Shown here: in pieces, positions 24,481 to 32,454 of the stretch
Layout of the letters: every line of letters starts with the position of its first letter
How positions within the stretch are numbered: position 1 is the stretch's first letter
From: Treponema sp.
GTDB lineage: Bacteria; Spirochaetota; Spirochaetia; Treponematales; Treponemataceae
Reading direction: 5' to 3'
Assembly (NCBI GenBank): GCA_017616165.1
Contig: JAFZYR010000007.1
Coordinates: 1 to 62,158 of the forward strand
Length of the DNA: 62,158 nt
Notes under the pieces: model-generated
Database searches by the model: none
Told to the model about the DNA's origin: nothing
What the model saw: the letters and a program-made list of their open reading frames with translations, nothing else
Translations under genes and position numbers: made by a program

Positions 24481-25392
24481 ATGGAAAATGAAATTTCAAT
24501 TCTAGAAGATAATTCAATTCGTTCAAAGATTCATATTATTCGCGGGCAACAGGTTATGCTGGATTTTGATTTAGCAGAAATCTACGGCTATTCAACAAAA
24601 GCATTTAATCAACAAGTAAAAAATAATATAGAACGCTTTGACGAAGATTTTAGATTTCAATTATCAGATACAGAAGTAACAGAATTATCGAGGTCAAAAT
24701 TTTTGACCTCGATACAGACTAAAGGTATAAAAGGTGGAAGAACTTATAATCCTTACGCCTTTACTGAGCAGGGAATCTACATGCTTATGACAGTTCTCAA
24801 AGGCAACCTTGCTGTTACCCAAAGTAAAATGCTCATAAGAACATTCAAAGAAATGAAACATTTTATTCAGAATAATTCTCATATTTTTGTAGAACTGGAT
24901 AATATAAAAAAGCATCTTTTGGAATCAGATTTACACCACAAAGAGACTGATAAAAAAGTCCAAGAGCTCTTTTCCTTAATGGACAAATACAATATCAAAG
25001 AAACACAAGGCATCTTCTTCCAGGGTCAGATTTTCGATGCATACGCCAAGTTCGAAAGCTTTCTGGCAGCCGCTAAGAAAGAAATCATACTAATAGACAA
25101 TTATGTAGATCTGTCTATTCTTCAGCGCCTGGCAAAAAAGAAGAAAGGTGTTAGTGTAACAATATACACCGCCCCTAAAACAAAACTTACTGCTCAGGAT
25201 ATTCAAACCTTCAATGCCCAATACCCTACACTTACTGTAAATCACACAACAAAAAACCATGACAGATTTTTGATTATTGATAACTCTACGATTTATCACA
25301 TTGGGGCTTCGCTAAAAGATCTTGGCAAAAAGTGTTTTGGATTTAGTGTACTTGATTCAAGTTTCATTCCTATGATTTTGGGGAATCTATAA
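24481..25392 (+). CDS. ORF6N-domain DNA-binding protein with PLD-like C-terminus
   Basis: The protein has 303 residues. Residues about 10-95 match the ORF6N domain found in phage and mobile-element proteins (MLDFDLAEIYGYSTKAFNQQVKNN, RYNPYAFTEQGIYML type text), which probably binds DNA. A coiled-coil segment follows. The C-terminal third (FEAYAKFESFLAAAKKEIILIDNY-like, then NHDRFLIIDNSTIYHIGASLKDLG) resembles a phospholipase D-like half with a degenerate HKD motif (HDRFLIID). Such ORF6N proteins are common in accessory regions of spirochaetes and Bacteroidetes; the function is unknown. An AGAGG site precedes the ATG. It borders the restriction island on the opposite strand. Confidence 0.75.
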   Translation: MENEISILEDNSIRSKIHIIRGQQVMLDFDLAEIYGYSTKAFNQQVKNNIERFDEDFRFQLSDTEVTELSRSKFLTSIQTKGIKGGRTYNPYAFTEQGIYMLMTVLKGNLAVTQSKMLIRTFKEMKHFIQNNSHIFVELDNIKKHLLESDLHHKETDKKVQELFSLMDKYNIKETQGIFFQGQIFDAYAKFESFLAAAKKEIILIDNYVDLSILQRLAKKKKGVSVTIYTAPKTKLTAQDIQTFNAQYPTLTVNHTTKNHDRFLIIDNSTIYHIGASLKDLGKKCFGFSVLDSSFIPMILGNL

Positions 25393-25398
25393 AAAAAT

Positions 25399-25420
25399 GC
25401 CAGTTCCAATTGGAACTGGC
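25399..25420. terminator. Perfect palindrome, bidirectional terminator candidate
   Basis: A perfect 22-bp palindrome (GCCAGTTCCAA and its complement) lies 7 bp after the ORF6N gene, with an A-run before it (25391-25397). The T-run needed for termination is stronger on the minus strand. Confidence 0.6.
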
Positions 25421-25440
25421 GTTCTTATGAAAGATTGTCG

Positions 25441-25475
25441 GGTGGCCCTTCGACAGGCTCAGGGACCGCGAGGAT
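25441..25475. repeat. Palindromic repeat copy
   Basis: A full copy of the family with core CTTCGACAGGCTCAGGGACC, followed by CGCGAGGATGAC. It lies between the ORF6N gene and the convergent end of the restriction operon. Confidence 0.8.
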
Positions 25476-25545
25476 GACATAAGGTAAATTGCTTCGCAAT
25501 TTTTTATTTTATCCCGCCCACCACACCCGGAGCAGAACTAATTAT

Positions 25546-27801
25546 TTAATCTGTTATACCTACCTTACGCATCGTATTATAGTGCTCTTCATAATCAGCT
25601 AATTTAAATACTTCATGAAATGCTTCTTGAAAATTAGAATAATCAAATTCTTTCATATCATATATATTTACATTATCTGAATGTGATTCTCGATTTATGT
25701 ATCTATAGAAAGCTTGATATTTTATATTGTCTTTAAATTCCTTTTTTTGAAATACATTAGTCAAAGCATTATTTTCTATAAATCCAAAGAAATAGTCAAT
25801 TATATTTCTCATACAGTTAGCAATCAAAGCTGGCTGACTATTCTTATCATTTACAACAGACCAATACATTTGATAGTCATTCTGAATTTCACTATATTTC
25901 ATTGGAATTATTGAACTTCCATTTGACGTTTTTATAATTCTGAAAAAATTAAACTCTTTTTTATGTTCTTTTTCTTGTTCTTCATCCTTAAGCCTTTTTA
26001 TATCTCTATAAGGTGCTTTTGCCAATTCATAGAAAAAATACAAATTGTGCGTCAATACAAAAATCTGCTCATAAGTTTTTGATGAACCAAAGAATTCCAT
26101 CTTAATTAAAGAACCAACATTAAAGACATAAATATGCGATAAGCTTGAAATTGGATCATCTATTACAATAATTTTCTTTTTGTCGGTTAATTTTGAATTT
26201 TCTTTACCTCTGCATTCTTCGATGAAGTAGAGAAAACTGATAATCATTTTTTCACCTTCACTTAAAGATTCAAAAATATTATCATCTTCTTCTCCTGAAC
26301 GAATCAGTCTGTATTCAGCCTTGTCTTTGTCATGTTTTTCAATTTTAAAACTATCAATTCCAAGTTCCACAAGACGATTGTTTATATTTGAAACTGCTTC
26401 ATCAATATTAGAAACCAACTTTGACTGTTCGGATATAATGTTATCCTGTTCTGCGATTTCTGTTTTAATTTTTGCAATAGCAGTATCAAAATCTTCTTGT
26501 TCTTTATCAAATATAATTTTATCGGATTCATAATTAGAAACAATTACATCATATTGTAATCTGATATTTTCCCAAAAAAGTTTTCTCAAATCTTTTAGGG
26601 TGGCATCTTTTTGATCTATTTTTGCATTGAAATCATTGATTTTATCATTTGCTTCTTTTATAATTTCATTCAAATCTTTCAATTCTTCATCTACTGAATC
26701 TAAATAATATGATTTGCTCGGGGAAGAAATTTTTTCTTTTATAAGACCTAAGTTTTTGTTTAGTTTAGATTTTAACTTTTCTAAAGCCGCTTCATAATTC
26801 GTAGAAAGTTCTTCTAATAAAGCATTATGTTTAAAAGCCAGTTCTTCAGAAACGCTATCGATTTTCCTTTTATAATTTTCTAGTAAATTTTGAAGTTTAT
26901 GCTTATCCTGTTCATAAGACTTATCAAAACAAGATTTCATTTCCAATAAAAAATGCTCTTTATTTATTTTTTGTTGGCAAAATGGACATATCGCAGGTTC
27001 TTCTTGGTTTTCAATAAATTTTAATCCTGCATTTACCCAATCGCTATTCTGAAGCTTATCGAGCAAAGTTGAAAATGTAGAATTCTTACTACCTGTGATT
27101 TCTCTTTTCAGAATTTGGATTTCATCGTCCGTCAGTACTTTGAATTGAACTTCGCTCAGAACACTTAATTTTGTTACATTTTTGTCAGAAAGAACTGCAA
27201 GTTCTTTTTTAATATCTTCTATGCTTTTTGATAGTGAAACAGAAGGTTTTAAAATTCCGAGAACATGATTAAAAAGAGCATTTTTATCACTTTTTAATCC
27301 ATAAAAAAATTGGTCTGTTTTTCTCTCTCCTCCAGTATATTCTGTTTTAATTTTCCAGATTGCATCAACAACTTTTGCTTTCTTACCTTCGAAAGATTCT
27401 TTTGATTTTTCCTTGTCATCTTCCTTATTTTTCTTTAAAACTTCGAGTTTATTTTTTTCTTTATTAGCAGAATCAATCTTCTTTTTTGCTTCTGCGTTTT
27501 CTTTTGATAAAGAGAAGATACCTTTTAATGTGGGGCTTTCATAAAAAGCTTCATTTACCCATTTTTGATTATAAACAAGAATTTGTTCGGTAGAAGACAG
27601 TTTCGTTCTGTTTTCTGTATTGTCAGTCTCAATTGTGCATCCTGAAAATCTTTCATCTTCACTGTCAATTTTTCGCAGGAATTCGGAAAATGTACTTTTC
27701 CCACTGCCGTTCAGACCATATATCAGATTGATTTTTTTGTCGGTCTCTAATGAAGTCAATTCCTTATAACTTGCACATTTCAAGTTTACTTTTCGTATCA
27801 T
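25546..27801 (-). CDS. RloC/PrrC-like zinc-hook ATPase, candidate anticodon nuclease
   Basis: The protein has 751 residues, the length expected for RloC. Walker A is GLNGSGKST (29-37); long coiled coils flank a zinc-hook CPFC (272-275) as in Rad50 and RloC; the ABC signature LSEGEK and Walker B IIVIDDPISSLSH follow near residues 500-535. The C-terminal tail has Arg665-x3-Asp669 and His707 in CMRNIID and NRESHSD, a spacing close to the Arg-x3-Glu/His triad of PrrC and RloC, with Asp for Glu. Those proteins cut tRNA when a linked restriction system is compromised. It overlaps the methyltransferase gene by 4 bp. A general AAA_13 protein without nuclease activity is the alternative. Confidence 0.7.
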   Translation of the reverse strand: MIRKVNLKCASYKELTSLETDKKINLIYGLNGSGKSTFSEFLRKIDSEDERFSGCTIETDNTENRTKLSSTEQILVYNQKWVNEAFYESPTLKGIFSLSKENAEAKKKIDSANKEKNKLEVLKKNKEDDKEKSKESFEGKKAKVVDAIWKIKTEYTGGERKTDQFFYGLKSDKNALFNHVLGILKPSVSLSKSIEDIKKELAVLSDKNVTKLSVLSEVQFKVLTDDEIQILKREITGSKNSTFSTLLDKLQNSDWVNAGLKFIENQEEPAICPFCQQKINKEHFLLEMKSCFDKSYEQDKHKLQNLLENYKRKIDSVSEELAFKHNALLEELSTNYEAALEKLKSKLNKNLGLIKEKISSPSKSYYLDSVDEELKDLNEIIKEANDKINDFNAKIDQKDATLKDLRKLFWENIRLQYDVIVSNYESDKIIFDKEQEDFDTAIAKIKTEIAEQDNIISEQSKLVSNIDEAVSNINNRLVELGIDSFKIEKHDKDKAEYRLIRSGEEDDNIFESLSEGEKMIISFLYFIEECRGKENSKLTDKKKIIVIDDPISSLSHIYVFNVGSLIKMEFFGSSKTYEQIFVLTHNLYFFYELAKAPYRDIKRLKDEEQEKEHKKEFNFFRIIKTSNGSSIIPMKYSEIQNDYQMYWSVVNDKNSQPALIANCMRNIIDYFFGFIENNALTNVFQKKEFKDNIKYQAFYRYINRESHSDNVNIYDMKEFDYSNFQEAFHEVFKLADYEEHYNTMRKVGITD

Positions 27802-28931
27802 TTTTCCTTCCTAAACACTATTATATACTGATGTATCTGATTAGCAACAAATGAAAATGGGTAGCCATAGGGGAATAATTTTGCTGACCTATCTGCCCAA
27901 ATTTTAAGTCCTTTATAATTTATATCCTTTATTTCATTTGTTTTTTCAATAATTCTTGCATGAAGTAAATTAGTTTCTTTTTTTACAGGTTGCAAGTCCT
28001 TTACAAAAATTACAATATAACCATGTTTTTTTAGGTATGGCAGGGTAAGCTCTACAGAGTTTTTCAACGAATTGTAAAAATTTTCTATTGATAGATTTCC
28101 AAAATCTCTTTCATCATTTGTAAATGGAGTTGCTACATTCCCATAAACTTCTATGTCAGCACCAGTTTTTTCTTTACTCATCATATTTGCGTAGGGCGGA
28201 TCAATTAAAACCAAACTTATTTTTTCTTCTGAAAGAAGACTTTTCATTTGATTTTTATTACTTAAAATCTCGATACAATCTCCGCAGATTGTTGGAAATT
28301 CTTTTACACCTATTTCTTTTGCCGCAAGTTTATATGCATCGATGTACCTTTGATTTAAATCAATTCCAATGGCTTTTCGATTACATAAACCTGCACCAAG
28401 CAACGAGCCACCAACACCCATAAAGTAATCAAAAATAATTTCATCTTCTTTCGTAAAAAACTCAATTATCTCTTTCATCAACTGCGGAGGTTTGGGTGTT
28501 GGGTGAATTTTCCTTATTTCATGTGCATAAGAATCTTTTCCATTGGTTGTGTAAAAAGTTGAAAAAACAGATGTTGTAAAATTAAGCCAATCTCCGCCAG
28601 AAAGATTATTTAATGGATTGTTGATTTGATATTTTTCACCGTCGGGGAAAATTATCATTTGCTGTGAGTTTCCATAAATACGAGCGACATCTAGTTTCTC
28701 TAAAACCCAATTTGGAAGTTTTAAACCTTCTGTAGTTTTGTATATTTCTGAAAAAGGAAGTGCATCTTTATATTGCTCGCGAGCAATTTTATTCTTTTCT
28801 TTATAAGAATTAAGAGTTGATCTTATTTGTTTTTCAATTTTCTCAATTTCAGAATCAGTATCTTCAACTTCATATTTTTGGAGTTCTGCCCTGACTTTTT
28901 CTAAATCAAGAAAACTTTTTTTTCTAGCCAT
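27798..28931 (-). CDS. DNA methyltransferase (N4/N6 type)
   Basis: This 377-residue amino-methyltransferase has motif X HPTPKPPQLM and motif I DYFMGVGGSLLGAG (S-adenosylmethionine site), followed by motif IV DPPY at residues 244-247. The order X-I-IV with about 130 residues after IV suggests the recognition region is C-terminal. The N-terminal 80 residues form a charged coiled coil. It modifies adenine N6 or cytosine N4; the target sequence cannot be inferred. It is the fourth gene of the restriction operon, 1 bp after the nuclease candidate. Confidence 0.88.
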   Translation of the reverse strand: MARKKSFLDLEKVRAELQKYEVEDTDSEIEKIEKQIRSTLNSYKEKNKIAREQYKDALPFSEIYKTTEGLKLPNWVLEKLDVARIYGNSQQMIIFPDGEKYQINNPLNNLSGGDWLNFTTSVFSTFYTTNGKDSYAHEIRKIHPTPKPPQLMKEIIEFFTKEDEIIFDYFMGVGGSLLGAGLCNRKAIGIDLNQRYIDAYKLAAKEIGVKEFPTICGDCIEILSNKNQMKSLLSEEKISLVLIDPPYANMMSKEKTGADIEVYGNVATPFTNDERDFGNLSIENFYNSLKNSVELTLPYLKKHGYIVIFVKDLQPVKKETNLLHARIIEKTNEIKDINYKGLKIWADRSAKLFPYGYPFSFVANQIHQYIIVFRKEK

Positions 28932-28932
28932 T

Positions 28933-30321
28933 TTAATTCCAATAATCTAAAAGATTTGAAATTGCTCTTTTGAAAAGTTTAGGAGCCTTTATACCGAGAA
29001 CAAGTTTTCCGTTTTCATTGAGCAAAAATCCTACTTCTATTTCGGCTATTTGCTCATTTTTACTTCCATAGAGAACGACTGTACGAACAATCTTAAATTC
29101 AGGATAGAAGACTTTCAAATATCTCTCATCGAAAGTATCATAATTGTTTAATTCATCAATGCCGTTCTGCTTGAATTCATATTTCTTCCCCTCGATTGTG
29201 ATAACTTCCGTTTCTGAAATATCAAGCAAAACTAAATCGGGAATAAAGATTATCTGATTTTTATCCCCAGCTTTATAAGCATCTCTATCGGCATACTTCT
29301 CAAGAGCCAAGTGCTGCCCATCTTTTGTAACAAAATAGCCTTTTTCACAGCCTGCGTGATTTTCAAAAATTGAATAGCTTTCTGTGAAGTTTTCCACAAC
29401 CAAGTGAATGAAAATTGTTCCGAGTTTTTCGCCTTTAGTTTCATAATGCCAGTAATCTTCTGGTAAAGTCGCTCTAGGAAGTGTTAAACCTTCCAATTCT
29501 ATTCCAAGAACATTTGCAATCTGAACAAATTTGTTTGTCTTTCCTACATGCTTTTGTTCAAGGCCGTGCATAATGATTTCGATTTTTCCTTTAAATCCAA
29601 GTTTTCTAATGACAGCAGAAATAATACTCAATGCTCCAATGTTAGGGTCATGGGAAAGCCCGCCACTTTTAAACAAACGGCCTGAAACTTGAATCCAGTT
29701 CTCATCTGCAATATTTATAACGATAGGTATATTACCTTTTGGAGCAGAGCGCATACTTGCCTTTGCAATCCTAAGCTCATCAATAGATGTAAAAGGTTTG
29801 AAAATATTAGGGTCAAGTTTCTTTCCAAGTATTTCAACACCAAGAGTTAGAAGCAATCGAGTTCCAAAGATATATGTTTTTGTTGGTTTTTCTTTTTGTC
29901 CGACTTGCAAAGCATAAAGCATTATCAGTTTTGTCTTTGGATAATAGTTCTGTATGAAAACAAACTTTGAGCAACGCTGATAAACACCTGTATTACGGCT
30001 TTCTTTGTCATCGGTTTTTGTTTCTTCAATCGCATAAAGAGGTGTGTCTTTTACAGTTGGCAGATTATCTTGATAGAAAACTAGAAAATCTGTAAAACTT
30101 GAACTTCCAGAAACTGTTTTAATGTAAACTCTATCGACTTTTGCACATTTGAAGCCAATAACCTCATATGTAAACGAGAATGTTTTATCTTTGTTCAAAA
30201 GAGGAATGATGCGGATAGAATCGCCAAAGAATCCACAGTTTTGGTCTTTTGCGAAGTATTCAAAAATCATTTTCAACACTTCTTTCTTAGGTCTTTCTTC
30301 TGTTAAAATCCACAAGTTCAT
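28933..30321 (-). CDS. Putative type II restriction endonuclease (PD-(D/E)XK)
   Basis: I do not recognise the 462-residue family with certainty. Residues 78-102 read DFLVFY..., ending EETK, which fits a PD-(D/E)XK nuclease core with Asp78, Glu100 and Lys102 as metal and catalytic residues; the flanking SSSFTD turn matches the usual strand before the Asp. The remainder has no familiar motif. It lies between three methyltransferase genes with 1-bp gaps on both sides, the usual place for the cognate endonuclease. Restriction activity is inferred from motif plus context. Confidence 0.72.
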   Translation of the reverse strand: MNLWILTEERPKKEVLKMIFEYFAKDQNCGFFGDSIRIIPLLNKDKTFSFTYEVIGFKCAKVDRVYIKTVSGSSSFTDFLVFYQDNLPTVKDTPLYAIEETKTDDKESRNTGVYQRCSKFVFIQNYYPKTKLIMLYALQVGQKEKPTKTYIFGTRLLLTLGVEILGKKLDPNIFKPFTSIDELRIAKASMRSAPKGNIPIVINIADENWIQVSGRLFKSGGLSHDPNIGALSIISAVIRKLGFKGKIEIIMHGLEQKHVGKTNKFVQIANVLGIELEGLTLPRATLPEDYWHYETKGEKLGTIFIHLVVENFTESYSIFENHAGCEKGYFVTKDGQHLALEKYADRDAYKAGDKNQIIFIPDLVLLDISETEVITIEGKKYEFKQNGIDELNNYDTFDERYLKVFYPEFKIVRTVVLYGSKNEQIAEIEVGFLLNENGKLVLGIKAPKLFKRAISNLLDYWN

Positions 30322-30322
30322 T

Positions 30323-31390
30323 TTATGCCTCTCTTTTAAGTATAAATAATTGTTCTAAGACTGTTTTTTTAGTGCGGGCAAGACCGTTGTTATTACTTTT
30401 AAATCTTGCATACTCAAACTGTTCAAGTTTTACAGTTCCATATTGTTTTAATATATCTAAAATTTTTTCAGACGGCATTATTCCTTCTGAATTGTAACTT
30501 AATACAAGAAATTTATACTTCGCTTCATTTGCAATTTTATTCAAATCTTCTAAAGCTGTTATAGGATTACAGAATCTTGATTTTTGAGATGAATAATCTC
30601 TCATTCCTGTAACACCGCGTAATTTCGGTTCGTCATATTTTGCGATTGTTTCCAAAATATGATAATTTGGCGCATATTGTCGCTCATTATACGGCGGATC
30701 AAGGTATAAAATATCTGTGTCAATTTTATCAAGAAGATTCATGCTATCTTCATTATATACGATGTTTTCTTTTTTGTTGTCTACAAATTGAATTATGCGA
30801 AGTTCTAAATGGCGTAATGCTCTGCAATCCCAGTGTTTATGAAAAGCAGCGTAAACTCCAGCAATGTTAGAATAAAAGCCGATTGTTTCTATTAGACACG
30901 CAAGCAAAACATAATATTCGTTTTCTGAAATTAGGTTTCCGATTTTCCAGTTTTCTATTTGTTGACGGATTGCATCAATTTTTTTGCCATTTTCATCAAT
31001 AAAATACATTCTAGGTTGAGGAAGTTCTTTTGTCCCCTGGGGCGTATAATTTTTAAATATGAAACCTTCAACTCCTTCTAATGAGTTAAGATAATTTGCA
31101 ACTATTTCTAGCGGAGAATCAAATAAGTTTTGAGAATTTTGTTTTGGAAGTGAGTTAATCAATTTTTCAAATTTTGGTTCTTCATTATTTTCAATATAGG
31201 CTTTTTGCAAGCAAAAAGATAAATATAAAATATCAGAAGATGAAACTTGATAGTCTTTTGATTTAAAGAAGCGTCCTACATTTGTAGTTCCTGCAAAAAA
31301 ATCAAAAAAAGTTTTGCCCTTTACATTGTTTGCTTGAAGGATTGAATAAATATTTTCCAATATATTTTCTTTGTTTCCAATATATCGCAT
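30323..31390 (-). CDS. D12-class DNA adenine N6-methyltransferase
   Basis: This 355-residue protein starts MRYIGNKENILENI, then FFDFFAGTTNVGRFF (motif I), and has DILYLDPPYNERQY with catalytic DPPY at 231-234. These mark the D12 (Dam-like) class. It differs clearly from the other D12 enzyme immediately upstream. Paired D12 enzymes commonly methylate the two strands of an asymmetric, type IIS-like site. The gaps to its neighbours are 1 bp. Confidence 0.9.
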   Translation of the reverse strand: MRYIGNKENILENIYSILQANNVKGKTFFDFFAGTTNVGRFFKSKDYQVSSSDILYLSFCLQKAYIENNEEPKFEKLINSLPKQNSQNLFDSPLEIVANYLNSLEGVEGFIFKNYTPQGTKELPQPRMYFIDENGKKIDAIRQQIENWKIGNLISENEYYVLLACLIETIGFYSNIAGVYAAFHKHWDCRALRHLELRIIQFVDNKKENIVYNEDSMNLLDKIDTDILYLDPPYNERQYAPNYHILETIAKYDEPKLRGVTGMRDYSSQKSRFCNPITALEDLNKIANEAKYKFLVLSYNSEGIMPSEKILDILKQYGTVKLEQFEYARFKSNNNGLARTKKTVLEQLFILKREA

Positions 31391-31391
31391 T

Positions 31392-32300
31392 TTAAGCCAA
31401 CTTTAGAGTAAGATTTTCTTGAGATACTGATTGTGGATTATAATTCGTTATTAAAACCTCAACTGTCGAATTCTTATTTCTGTCTATTGTATGATAATTT
31501 GAATTAGAATAATCCTTTGAAATATACGAAACAAAATATTCTTTTTCTTCAATCCAATTCTTTAAAAGAAAATTTTCCTTTCCCTTATGTTCAAGTACAT
31601 TTGAAAGTGCAAACGAGACGGAGTTTTTGTTTAGTTCGTCAAGAATCTGCAAAAGTTTTTTTTCTTCTGTTTCACTCCAACCAGTAAAGCCGCGTTTTCC
31701 GTCATTGTAAGTTCCGGTTGTAATAAGATAAGGTGGATCACAATATACGAAATCCATATAGGAAAGACTTGAAAAATCAAATTCATCAAAATTACAAGTG
31801 GAAAATTCTGTGTTCTTTTTTTCAAGTGCATTAAGGAAATCAATCAAATTGTTTTTCATATGTTCATTGAAGCAACTTCTTTCTTTTCCAAAAGGATTAT
31901 TGAATTCGTGAGAATTATTAAATCTAATCTGATGATTGAATGAATAAGCTGTCAGCACAAACAAATCCAAGGGATTTTTTTCAGTATTATAGAGTTTCCT
32001 TAGTTCAAGGTAGCCGTCTTTATTCGTAAGAGAAAGATTAAATTTAACTATGCGATTTTCTATGTGGGTTAAGATTTCTTCTTTGCTTTTTTTGTTGAAA
32101 GCTTTGTATAGTTCGATTAAATATGAAAGATTATCATTAAAAACAACTTTTTTTGCAGAAACATTTATTCCTACATTGCAGCCACCACAGAATAAATCAA
32201 CAAATGTATTTATGTTTTCTGGGAAAAGCGGCAAAATTTGAGGAAGTATTTTATATTTCCCGCCAATGTAGTTCATGGGAGAAGAGATAATAGAATTCAT
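31392..32300 (-). CDS. D12-class DNA adenine N6-methyltransferase (Dam-like)
   Basis: The enzyme has 302 residues and is the first gene of the restriction operon. MNYIGGKYKILPQILPLFP and FVDLFCGGCNVGINV form the S-adenosylmethionine site; CDPPYLITTGTYNDGK carries the catalytic DPPY (188-191). It resembles the M.DpnII/FokI-domain type. The first methionine (32300) or the ninth (SSPMNYIGGKYK) could be the start; neither has a strong ribosome-binding site. Base composition across this operon is visibly more AT-rich than in carB next door, suggesting transfer. Confidence 0.9.
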   Translation of the reverse strand: MNSIISSPMNYIGGKYKILPQILPLFPENINTFVDLFCGGCNVGINVSAKKVVFNDNLSYLIELYKAFNKKSKEEILTHIENRIVKFNLSLTNKDGYLELRKLYNTEKNPLDLFVLTAYSFNHQIRFNNSHEFNNPFGKERSCFNEHMKNNLIDFLNALEKKNTEFSTCNFDEFDFSSLSYMDFVYCDPPYLITTGTYNDGKRGFTGWSETEEKKLLQILDELNKNSVSFALSNVLEHKGKENFLLKNWIEEKEYFVSYISKDYSNSNYHTIDRNKNSTVEVLITNYNPQSVSQENLTLKLA

Positions 32301-32392
32301 ACCTTATAATCTATCACAAATTTACTAAAATTTACAGTCTCTACACCAGTTATATTGTATCTAAGTTTGTGGAAAAATTATAATCATATAAA

Positions 32393-32418
32393 AAATCGTC
32401 AGCCGTGGCTGACGATTT
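32393..32418 (-). terminator. Rho-independent terminator of carB
   Basis: A 12-bp perfect stem (AAATCGTCAGCC with its complement) lies 37 bp after the carB stop. On the minus strand it runs into a T-rich tract (32386-32392). Confidence 0.85.
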
Positions 32419-32454
32419 GCATGTTTTCCATTTCTCACTTAATAGTGGTGTCTG

